From assembly GCA_025361465.1 (NCBI GenBank), contig JANYAG010000019.1, forward strand, positions 1-14,471: a DNA stretch of 14,471 bases, written 5' to 3'. Numbering within the stretch: position 1 is the stretch's first letter; each line of letters opens with the position of its first letter. A program made the position numbers and the translations under genes. Positions 1-5,340 of this stretch are shown piece after piece. Source of the DNA: Gemmatimonadota bacterium (GTDB lineage Bacteria; Gemmatimonadota; Gemmatimonadetes; Gemmatimonadales; GWC2-71-9). The notes beneath the pieces are model-generated. The model was not told the DNA's origin and searched no databases. It was given only the letters and a program-made list of their open reading frames with translations.

Positions 1-180
1 GTGACGGCGGGGAGCATTCTGGTCAAGCAACGGGGCACCAAGTTCCATGTTGGCACCAACGTCTTCCGCGCCAAGGACGACTCGCTGCATAGCTACATCG
101 ATGGCATCGTCAAGTTCGAGCGCAAGGACCGGGATCGCCAAAAGGTCTCAGTCTATCCGGCGGTCGCGACCGGCAGCTGA
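1..180 (+). CDS. rpmA: 50S ribosomal protein L27, C-terminal part
   Basis: The window opens inside the gene; frame 1 reads 59 residues to a TGA at 178-180. The segment begins VTAGSILVKQRGTKFHVG and continues with KDDSLHSYIDGIVKFERK and KVSVYP, the conserved body and tail of bacterial L27, a large-subunit protein near the peptidyl transferase centre. L27 is normally about 85 residues, so roughly the first 30, including the glycine-rich N-terminal tail, lie left of the window. The GTG at position 1 is an internal valine codon, not a start. In most bacteria rplU precedes and obg follows rpmA; here a terminator follows at once and the next gene is convergent, so this is the end of its transcription unit. 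Confidence 0.95.
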   Translation: MTAGSILVKQRGTKFHVGTNVFRAKDDSLHSYIDGIVKFERKDRDRQKVSVYPAVATGS

Positions 181-206
181 ACAAGGCGGGTGGCGCTGCA
201 ATCTCG

Positions 207-239
207 GGGGTGAGGCCGGTCAGGCCTCACCCCTCTTTT
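207..239 (+). terminator. Intrinsic terminator after rpmA
   Basis: A perfect 11-bp inverted repeat (GGGGTGAGGCC at 207-217, GGCCTCACCCC at 223-233) encloses a 5-base loop and is followed by TCTTTT at 234-239. It lies 27 bases after the rpmA stop. No T-run is visible on the other strand, so it probably serves only rpmA, although the convergent gene ends just beyond it. Confidence 0.9.
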
Positions 240-249
240 CGTGCTCCCC

Positions 250-966
250 TCACTCCACGGCGAGCGGCTGTCGAAGTCGGTCCGGCCAGTTGCCGCAGAG
301 CATCGTGACTCCCAGTCCGGTCAGGTGCCGAGCGGCCGATTCGGAATTGACGGTCCACGCGATCAGGGCGACCGCCTCGCTCCGGCATGAGTCAATCAAG
401 GGGCGGTCGATCAGCTCCCAATCCTGCCACAGCGTGCTGGCTCCGGCTTGACGAGCCTGCGCGATCGGGTCCACGGGATAGGAACTCGAAAGCACCCCGG
501 TCGAAAGCGTCGGCGACTTTCGCCCAAGGCGTGCCACGATTCGGTGGTCGAAGGAGTGCACGTGCAGCCGCTCGGGATGCCTCGCGCCAGCGACCTGAGT
601 GAGCAACAGCTCATCGTACCGTTCTGGGAGGCTCTTGACCTCCACGAAGACGGAGAGGTCACCAACAACGGCGAGTACTTCCTGGAGCGTGGGAATGACG
701 GAGCCATCCGGAAGGAGTTCCAGTCGGAGCTGGGCCAGAGGTAGCTTACCGATCACCCCGCCTGACCCGAGAATTGGGTCATGGTGAACGACTATGGCAC
801 CATCCGCTGTCACATGAACGTCCAATTCCACTCCGTCACAGCGGGCGGCCCCGGTGCCGGCGGCGTTCCTGAAGGCCGAGAGGGAATTCTCATACGCCGG
901 TCCAGCCCCTCCCCGGTGTCCAATGATGAATGGCCACTCATTTGTCCGGATTTGTGGAAAAATCAT
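250..966 (-). CDS. Glycerophosphodiester phosphodiesterase (GDPD family)
   Basis: This 238-residue protein is a single GDPD TIM-barrel domain that hydrolyses glycerophosphodiesters to glycerol-3-phosphate and an alcohol, for phospholipid turnover and phosphate scavenging. The family signature is intact: GHRGG with H17 and R18, the YENS turn at 25-28, VELDVHVTADG with E47 and D49, HHDP with H62, and FVEVK with E109 and K111. The length is that of the short UgpQ-like cytoplasmic form. No signal peptide is evident, so it should act in the cytoplasm. The ATG at 966 is followed directly by the conserved core. I see no good Shine-Dalgarno before it, so it may be leaderless or weakly translated. It is divergent from the sigma-factor operon and shares its control region. 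The exact substrate is unknown. Confidence 0.92.
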   Translation of the reverse strand: MIFPQIRTNEWPFIIGHRGGAGPAYENSLSAFRNAAGTGAARCDGVELDVHVTADGAIVVHHDPILGSGGVIGKLPLAQLRLELLPDGSVIPTLQEVLAVVGDLSVFVEVKSLPERYDELLLTQVAGARHPERLHVHSFDHRIVARLGRKSPTLSTGVLSSSYPVDPIAQARQAGASTLWQDWELIDRPLIDSCRSEAVALIAWTVNSESAARHLTGLGVTMLCGNWPDRLRQPLAVE

Positions 967-987
967 GTTTGTACCGTGTAGACAGCG

Positions 988-1014
988 TTGAAATCACTTC
1001 ACCTGGGGTATGAT
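988..1014 (+). promoter_or_regulatory. Candidate promoter of the ECF sigma operon
   Basis: TTGAAA at 988-993 and TATGAT at 1009-1014 resemble -35 and -10 boxes with a 15-base spacer, slightly short. A start near 1021 would give a leader of about 145 bases before the sigma gene. On the other strand TATCAT (1015-1010) overlaps the same spot and could be a -10 box for the GDPD gene, although no convincing partner -35 is visible there. Confidence 0.4.
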
Positions 1015-1030
1015 ATCAACAATGTTGATA
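1014..1030. promoter_or_regulatory. 17-bp palindromic operator candidate
   Basis: TATCAACAATGTTGATA is a perfect inverted repeat with 8-bp arms around one central base. It is strikingly AT-rich for this GC-rich sequence. It abuts the candidate -10 box and covers the expected transcription start, the usual place for a repressor of a dimeric helix-turn-helix type. The binding protein is unknown. The half-site order (ATCAA then TTGAT) is inverted relative to an FNR box. Confidence 0.55.
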
Positions 1031-1044
1031 GGCGGTTGTGCCAT

Positions 1045-1054
1045 TTGTTAACAA
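1045..1054. promoter_or_regulatory. 10-bp AT-rich palindrome
   Basis: TTGTTAACAA is a perfect palindrome 14 bases past the 17-bp operator candidate and shares its TGTT/AACA elements. It could be a second half of the same control site. Short palindromes do arise by chance, so this is tentative. Confidence 0.3.
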
Positions 1055-1080
1055 TCCTGAAGTTGGCATGAGTTCCCATC

Positions 1081-1127
1081 GGGCGCCAGCCCGCAAGGGC
1101 GGTTTGCATACCGGTGGGCTAGCCGCC
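1081..1127 (+). other. Structured leader candidate upstream of the sigma gene
   Basis: Within the leader, GCCC-GCAA-GGGC (1089-1100) forms a 4-bp stem capped by a GNRA tetraloop. The same segment could instead pair with downstream stretches: AGCCC at 1088-1092 with GGGCT at 1116-1120, and GGCGG at 1098-1102 with CCGCC at 1123-1127. Mutually exclusive pairings are suggestive of a regulatory RNA, but I do not recognise a known riboswitch and GC-rich DNA pairs easily. Confidence 0.25.
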
Positions 1128-1165
1128 GAGTTAACGCTCGCCTCCGCCCCCCGTCATCCGGGTCG

Positions 1166-1711
1166 ATGATCGTGTCCGCAACGGACCTTCCGAGTGATCC
1201 GGAGCTCGTTGCAGCGTGGTGCGGCGGCGATGAACTTGCCGCGGCTCAGTTGGTCCGGCGGCATGCCGCCGCGCTCACACGCTACCTCGCGGGGGCAGGA
1301 GCCGCCAGTTCGGAGGTAGAGGACCTCGTCCAGGAGACTTTCCTCAAGGCCTTTCGGGGGCTGTCTGGGTGGCGCGGCGGTGGCTCACTTCGGGGCTGGC
1401 TCTTCCGCATCGCGAGCAATCTGCTGAAGGATCGGTTTCGGCAGAGCAAGGGTCGGGTGTTCCTCGAGATCAACGATCAGGACCTCCCGGACCATTCCGA
1501 TCCTGCGGGTGAACTCGCAGCCTCGGAGGCCGAGCAGCAGCTGAGGGAAGGGCTGAGTCGATTGCCGCACATGCAGCGCGAAGTCTTCCTGTTGCGTGTG
1601 CAGCAGGGCATGGAGTACACGGACATTGCCGGAGTCCTCGGCACAACCCCGGGAGCAGCGAGGGTGCACTACCACCATGCAGTGAAGCGCCTGAAGGAGT
1701 GGATGGGATGA
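1166..1711 (+). CDS. ECF-family RNA polymerase sigma factor
   Basis: This 181-residue protein has the two-domain ECF layout. Sigma region 2 spans about 24-95, with DLVQETFLKAFRGL (53-66) and WLFRIASNLLKDRFR (78-92). Region 4 spans about 124-178, with LPHMQREVFLLR and the helix-turn-helix EYTDIAGVLGTTPGAARV. It directs RNA polymerase to an alternative promoter set when released from its anti-sigma factor. The ATG at 1166 has no strong Shine-Dalgarno; a GTG at 1172 is a possible alternative. Its 3' end overlaps the anti-sigma gene by ATGA, so the two are translationally coupled. ECF operons are usually autoregulated; the palindromes upstream suggest an added repressor, which is inference. The regulon cannot be read from this window. 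Confidence 0.93.
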   Translation: MIVSATDLPSDPELVAAWCGGDELAAAQLVRRHAAALTRYLAGAGAASSEVEDLVQETFLKAFRGLSGWRGGGSLRGWLFRIASNLLKDRFRQSKGRVFLEINDQDLPDHSDPAGELAASEAEQQLREGLSRLPHMQREVFLLRVQQGMEYTDIAGVLGTTPGAARVHYHHAVKRLKEWMG

Positions 1712-2223
1712 TCGACTGCAGCGAACTCAGCGGGCGAATGCCAGACGTCATCGCCGGACGCTCCGAGTGGTCGGCGGAGGAGGCGAGGCACCTGACCGAG
1801 TGCGATGTTTGCGCCGCCGAGTGGCGCCTCGTTCGCATCGGATCCGTTCTGTATGCTGGGCGCGAGGTGGCGACGGAGCGCATGGTGCAGGACGTGCTGG
1901 TTCGCCTTCGGGCCGGCGAGCCGGTGGCGTTGGTGCCCAGACTGTCATGGCGCAAGTTCGCCATGGGCCTGGCGGCGGCGGCGAGCGTGGCGTTGGCAGT
2001 TTGGGTGCCGAATCGCGCGCACCAGTCTGCCGTGATGGCGCTGCCGGCGCGCCTCGGACCAGTGCTCCCGAACCTGAGCAACGTGACGGATGAACAGTTG
2101 TATCGCATCAGCCTGGCAAACGCAGGGCATCTGGCTGATGGCGTGCCCGGGACTGTGCCACACCTCGGTGGCCTGACGGCGGCTGACTTGGAACAGCTGT
2201 CAAGCTTGACGGAGACCAGATGA
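1708..2223 (+). CDS. Membrane anti-sigma factor with ZAS zinc motif
   Basis: The N-terminal cytoplasmic part carries HLTECDVC, an H-x3-C-x2-C motif (H28, C32, C35), the signature of zinc-associated anti-sigma domains that clamp ECF factors. One transmembrane segment follows at about 85-100 (FAMGLAAAASVALAVWV), leaving about 70 residues outside the membrane. I chose the ATG at 1708 because it forms an ATGA overlap with the sigma stop; an in-frame ATG at 1699 would add three residues. The protein should hold the preceding sigma factor inactive at the inner membrane until a periplasmic or redox signal arrives. Its stop overlaps the next start by ATGA. The outer domain matches nothing I can name. 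Confidence 0.85.
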   Translation: MIDCSELSGRMPDVIAGRSEWSAEEARHLTECDVCAAEWRLVRIGSVLYAGREVATERMVQDVLVRLRAGEPVALVPRLSWRKFAMGLAAAASVALAVWVPNRAHQSAVMALPARLGPVLPNLSNVTDEQLYRISLANAGHLADGVPGTVPHLGGLTAADLEQLSSLTETR

Positions 2224-2750
2224 ATCGGACCGCTCGATATTGCCTGCTGTTCGGGTTGCTCGTCGCCGCGTTGCCTCTGGCCGCCCAGCGCGGGCGAGGC
2301 GGCGGTGGCGGTGGCGGAGGTGGTCGGTTGCGGCCAGCCGACGCGTTGGTGCATCAGCGGGTGGTCCAGATCCTGATGAACCAGGCGCGGCTCACGCTCG
2401 CCCTCTCCGAGGACCAGATTCCCAAAGTCCAACGCATCGTCAGCGACTGGGCACAGCAGCAACTCCTGCTCGAACAGGAGGAGCGCCAGATGCGCGACTT
2501 GCTCGATTCCCAGATGCGGCCCGGTGTGGCAGCGACCATCGATAGCCTGCCGAAACTTGTGTATGGGATCAGTTCGAACCGGATTCGCCAGGCACAGAGT
2601 CTCGACGCTGAAACCCACCAGCTCGGCACCATCCTGAGCCCGCTCCAGTTGGCGCAGTTCCAGCTGGTCCAGGAGCGGTTGCTCAAGAGCATCCGTGACC
2701 TGCCCAGGGACCGCCAACCGCCACCCGACCAGAAGCCCTCTCCGCCCTGA
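2220..2750 (+). CDS. Secreted Spy/CpxP-like helical protein, sigma operon third gene
   Basis: This 176-residue protein starts with a signal peptide (hydrophobic residues about 7-22, ending LPLAAQ), then a run of nine glycines (27-35), then mostly amphipathic helix rich in Gln, Leu and Arg, and a proline-rich tail. The pattern LALSEDQIPKVQRIV, the long QQQLLLEQEERQMRDLL helix and LSPLQLAQFQLVQERLL resemble the LTxxQ-type repeats of the Spy/CpxP/heavy-metal sensor group. Those act as periplasmic chaperones or signal inputs to envelope-stress regulators. The ATGA overlap with the anti-sigma gene supports a shared function: it could bind the outer anti-sigma domain or be a stress effector. Similarity is by composition and pattern only. 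Confidence 0.6.
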   Translation: MNRTARYCLLFGLLVAALPLAAQRGRGGGGGGGGGRLRPADALVHQRVVQILMNQARLTLALSEDQIPKVQRIVSDWAQQQLLLEQEERQMRDLLDSQMRPGVAATIDSLPKLVYGISSNRIRQAQSLDAETHQLGTILSPLQLAQFQLVQERLLKSIRDLPRDRQPPPDQKPSPP

Positions 2751-2755
2751 GCTGG

Positions 2756-2784
2756 GCGACATTCCGTTCCGAACGCGCTACCTT
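2756..2784 (+). promoter_or_regulatory. Candidate promoter of the nfeD-floA operon
   Basis: GCGACA (2756-2761) and TACCTT (2779-2784) are separated by 17 bases. The TAnnTT core recurs before three other units in this window. A start near 2791 would leave a leader of only about 22 bases. Confidence 0.4.
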
Positions 2785-2807
2785 CGTTGGTCCCTCGAAG
2801 GAGCGCG
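2774..2807 (+). promoter_or_regulatory. Hairpin sequestering the nfeD ribosome binding site
   Basis: CGCGCT (2774-2779), a bulged A, and CCTTCG (2781-2786) pair exactly with CGAAGG (2796-2801) and AGCGCG (2802-2807) across a 9-base loop. The Shine-Dalgarno AAGGAG (2798-2803), 9 bases before the ATG at 2813, lies wholly in the 3' arm. There is no U-run, so it is not a standard terminator. Messages reading through from the sigma operon would hide the site, while a message from the local promoter would lack the 5' arm. Confidence 0.5.
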
Positions 2808-2812
2808 TCGGG

Positions 2813-3520
2813 ATGGGTGATCCGGCTTGGTTTCAACATTTTCTGCTGTTTGTCTCCAGTCCATACATCGCACCGCTGCTGCTTTCCATCGGTGTCATCG
2901 GCCTCATTCTCGAAATCAAGGCGGGAGCGTTCGGACTCGGCGGTCTGGTGTCGCTGGTGTCGTTCGGCCTGTTCTTCGGCGCATCGATCATGACGGGGCA
3001 CGCCGGATGGCAGGAAGTCATCCTGCTCGGCCTCGCGCTCATCTCGCTCGGCGTCGAGGCCTTTATCCTGCCCGGCTTCGGTGTGGCAGGGATCCTGGGT
3101 GTGTGTTTCCTCCTCGGGGCGGTGGTGACCGCGCTCGCCGGTCCAGCACCGGCGGCAGGCGACTTCCTCGGTGCCGTCGGAGTGCTCGGCACGAGTCTCG
3201 TGATCACGCTGGCAGTGTTCTATGCGTGGCTCAGGCACCTGCCTAACTCGCACCGGTTTGCCGGGCTCTTTCACACCCACGCTTCCGAGCGCGCCCATGG
3301 CTACGTCTCGGCGCCCCAGCGGCAGGAGCTCGTCGGGCAACTCGGCGTGGCGGTCACCGACCTTCGACCGTCGGGGGTGGCGGAAGTGAACGGCGAGCGC
3401 ATTGATGTCGTGACGGAAGGGGCCTTTGTCAGCGTCGGCGCGACCATTGTGGTCGAACGCGCCGAAGGCTACCGTCATGTGGTCCGGGCCACACGCCCGG
3501 TGTCTCAACTCCCGGCGTAA
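2813..3520 (+). CDS. NfeD-like membrane protein (short form)
   Basis: This 235-residue protein has several hydrophobic segments over about 10-142 and a soluble C-terminal domain (about 173-226) beginning LVGQLGVAVTDLRPSG, with a VNGERIDVVTEG stretch. That is the OB-fold of NfeD proteins. It corresponds to the short NfeD1b type, which lacks the ClpP-like serine protease domain of the long form. NfeD proteins are partners of flotillin-like scaffolds and are thought to help organise membrane microdomains. The floA gene follows 15 bases downstream, the classic pairing. The start ATG at 2813 is set by the AAGGAG site 9 bases upstream, which lies inside a hairpin. Confidence 0.85.
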   Translation: MGDPAWFQHFLLFVSSPYIAPLLLSIGVIGLILEIKAGAFGLGGLVSLVSFGLFFGASIMTGHAGWQEVILLGLALISLGVEAFILPGFGVAGILGVCFLLGAVVTALAGPAPAAGDFLGAVGVLGTSLVITLAVFYAWLRHLPNSHRFAGLFHTHASERAHGYVSAPQRQELVGQLGVAVTDLRPSGVAEVNGERIDVVTEGAFVSVGATIVVERAEGYRHVVRATRPVSQLPA

Positions 3521-3535
3521 CGGAGGCTGTTTCAA

Positions 3536-4540
3536 ATGAATGCGGATTCCAGCAACATGGCGATGCTCTTCGTCCTGGTGATTCTGGGACTGATCATCGT
3601 GACCACCTTCCTGCGGTTCTTTCCCATCGGACTGTGGATCCGCGCGGCCGCCTCCGGCGTCCGGGTGCCCATCATCACCCTTTTCGGCATGCGGCTCCGG
3701 AAGGTGGATCCGGCGCGCATCATCGACCCGCTGATCACCGCGACCAAAGCCGGACTGGAACTCGGGATCAACGCGCTCGAGGCGCATTTCCTCTCGGGCG
3801 GCAATGTGACGAGAGTGGTGAACGCGCTGATCTCCGCCGACAAGGCAGGCATTCCTCTGTCCTTCAAGCAGGCGACGGCGATCGATCTTGCCGGGCGTGA
3901 TGTGCTCGAGGCAGTGCAGGTGAGTGTCAATCCGAAGGTGATCACCACTCCGAAGATCGCTGCCATGGCCAAGGACGGCATTCAGCTGCTGGCGATGGCG
4001 CGGGTCACCGTCCGGGCCAACGTGAACCGCCTGGTGGGCGGTGCCGGCGAGGAGACCATCCTCGCCCGCGTCGGCGAAGGGATTGTCTCGACGATCGGTT
4101 CCGCGGCTTCCCACAAGTCCGTGCTCGAGAATCCCGACATGATCTCCAAGACCGTGCTCGCCAAGGGCCTCGATGCCGGCACCGCGTTCGAGATTCTCTC
4201 CATCGACATTGCCGATGTGGATGTCGGCAAGAACATCGGCGCAGAACTGCAAACCGACCAGGCCGAAGCGGACAAGCGCATTGCCCAGGCCAAGGCCGAA
4301 GAACGGCGTGCGCTCGCTGTCGCCGTGGAGCAGGAGTACCGGGCGGAGGTAGTGCGGGAGAAGGCCAAGCTGGTCACCGCCGAAGCATTGATTCCGATGG
4401 CCATCGCCGAGGCGTTTCGGAGTGGCCACCTCGGCGTGATGGATTACCAGCGGTACAAGAACGTGCAGGCGGACACCGAGATGCGGCGCGCCATCGCGTC
4501 GGGCAGCGAGGGAACCGCCGGAGACGGACAGGGCAGCTGA
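3536..4540 (+). CDS. floA: Flotillin-like protein FloA
   Basis: This 334-residue protein matches the FloA (YqfA, formerly UPF0365) family in length and layout. It has a short N-terminal membrane-inserting segment (about 9-29), then an SPFH-type region with FPIGLWIRAAASGVRV and VDPARIIDPLITATKAGL. A segment around EETILARVGEGIVSTIG follows, then an Ala/Glu-rich coiled coil (QAEADKRIAQAKAEERRA) typical of flotillin oligomerisation, and a hydrophilic tail. FloA forms mobile membrane assemblies that recruit signalling and secretion proteins. A clean GGAGG (3522-3526) sits 9 bases before the ATG. It lies between the NfeD partner and an unrecognised gene 2 bases downstream, all evidently one transcript. 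Confidence 0.93.
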   Translation: MNADSSNMAMLFVLVILGLIIVTTFLRFFPIGLWIRAAASGVRVPIITLFGMRLRKVDPARIIDPLITATKAGLELGINALEAHFLSGGNVTRVVNALISADKAGIPLSFKQATAIDLAGRDVLEAVQVSVNPKVITTPKIAAMAKDGIQLLAMARVTVRANVNRLVGGAGEETILARVGEGIVSTIGSAASHKSVLENPDMISKTVLAKGLDAGTAFEILSIDIADVDVGKNIGAELQTDQAEADKRIAQAKAEERRALAVAVEQEYRAEVVREKAKLVTAEALIPMAIAEAFRSGHLGVMDYQRYKNVQADTEMRRAIASGSEGTAGDGQGS

Positions 4541-4542
4541 CG

Positions 4543-5091
4543 ATGGATGAGGTGGTCGTCGTCCTCCTGATCGTTGCTGGTGTGGCGGCTCGAATCGTCA
4601 GTGTGGCCAAGCGTGGTTATGCGCGCACCATTCAGGCGTCGGGGAAGGGGATGGGGGGTCCACCTCCGGAGACCATGTCGGAACTGCTGGCAGAAATGCG
4701 GTCTCAGCTTGAGGGCGCCCGTCGCAAGCAGCAGGTCGAGGCACGAACGACGCTGCCGACACCAGTGGCCAAATCAACGCGCACTCGGGCCGCGATGGTG
4801 AAGCGGCCACTGCGCGCAGAACCCGTCGACGTCATGAGCGTACGTCCGCCTCCTGTCCAGGTCGATTACGATGCGGAGGCAGCGCGACTCGTGGCGGCGC
4901 GATTCGCGGCGGCCGAGGCGATGGCCAAGGGTCGGAGTCCGGCGGACCATGCGGCGTTCGACCAGCGGACGCGCCTCTCCCAATCGGTGGCGTCCGCCCC
5001 GCAACCGCACCGGCTGGCCCGCCTGCGAACGGCGGTGATCTGGCAGGAGATCCTTGGCCCGCCTGTTTCACTCCGGCCGCCGCCCGATTGA
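4543..5091 (+). CDS. Membrane-anchored protein of unknown function, floA operon
   Basis: I do not recognise this 182-residue protein. It starts 2 bases after the floA stop, so it is co-transcribed. Visible features are a hydrophobic N-terminal segment (about 3-18, VVVVLLIVAGVAARIV) suited to a membrane anchor, then a basic, proline/alanine-rich and probably disordered middle. A short helical stretch around DYDAEAARLVAARFAAAEA follows, and a compact hydrophobic C-terminal motif, LRTAVIWQEILGPPVSLRP. The ordered ends joined by a low-complexity linker suggest a tether or adaptor whose C-terminal motif docks to a partner, possibly FloA itself; that is inference. The codon pattern matches the neighbours, so there is no sign of transfer. 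Confidence 0.7.
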   Translation: MDEVVVVLLIVAGVAARIVSVAKRGYARTIQASGKGMGGPPPETMSELLAEMRSQLEGARRKQQVEARTTLPTPVAKSTRTRAAMVKRPLRAEPVDVMSVRPPPVQVDYDAEAARLVAARFAAAEAMAKGRSPADHAAFDQRTRLSQSVASAPQPHRLARLRTAVIWQEILGPPVSLRPPPD

Positions 5092-5119
5092 CCCACGCGC
5101 GGCAGGTGGCCGCCGAGAC

Positions 5120-5150
5120 TTGCCCGAGGCATCCCCCCCGGTAATCTTCG
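5120..5150 (+). promoter_or_regulatory. Candidate promoter of tRNA-Leu
   Basis: TTGCCC (5120-5125) lies 16 bases before TAATCT (5142-5147), which continues into the AATCTTCG form of the recurrent core. It ends 5 bases before the mature tRNA 5' end, so transcription would begin almost at the tRNA. Confidence 0.45.
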
Positions 5151-5155
5151 GCGCA

Positions 5156-5238
5156 GCCCGAGTGGCGGAACGGTATACGCAGCAGACTCAAAATCTGCCG
5201 TCCTCACGGACTTGAGAGTTCGAGTCTCTCCTCGGGCA
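5156..5238 (+). tRNA. tRNA-Leu (anticodon CAA)
   Basis: The acceptor stem is GCCCGAG (5156-5162) with CTCGGGC (5231-5237) and discriminator A at 5238. The anticodon arm GCAGA-CTCAAAA-TCTGC gives anticodon CAA, reading UUG. A long variable arm (about CGTCCTCACGGAC) marks a class II tRNA, as expected for leucine. The T arm GAGAG-TTCGAGT-CTCTC is perfect. The 3' CCA is not encoded and must be added enzymatically. It sits alone between two protein operons. Confidence 0.95.
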
Positions 5239-5246
5239 TTGTTCCG

Positions 5247-5280
5247 CTGACATTTGCCGGGTCGGTTTCGGTTATCTTCC
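5247..5280 (+). promoter_or_regulatory. Candidate promoter of pepA
   Basis: The core TATCTTCC (5273-5280) lies 60 bases before the pepA ATG. An upstream CTGACA (5247-5252) would be a good -35 by sequence but sits 20 bases from it, and TTTG at 5253-5256 is an alternative. The element is chosen because the same core recurs at 2779, 5143 and 8656. Confidence 0.35.
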
Positions 5281-5340
5281 GCCCCAGTTCACGACTCGCA
5301 TTTCAGGGTCTTTCACCCACGCCTTTTCGCCGGGAGCCAC

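Noticed and set aside
1014..1030. FNR/CRP box
   Set aside because: The half-sites are in the opposite order (ATCAA then TTGAT) to an FNR box, and no TGTGA/TCACA element is present.
2743..2758. Terminator at the end of the sigma operon
   Set aside because: CGCCC/GGGCG forms only a 5-bp stem and no U-run follows.
1470..2762. A 430-codon minus-strand frame opposite the sigma operon
   Set aside because: It is low-complexity and opposes three genes linked by ATGA overlaps; a shadow of GC-rich coding.
2354..4429. A 691-codon open frame on the minus strand
   Set aside because: It runs antisense through the secreted protein, nfeD and floA genes and is rich in His/Arg/Asp as expected of shadow frames in GC-rich DNA. 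The plus-strand genes have family matches and ribosome binding sites.
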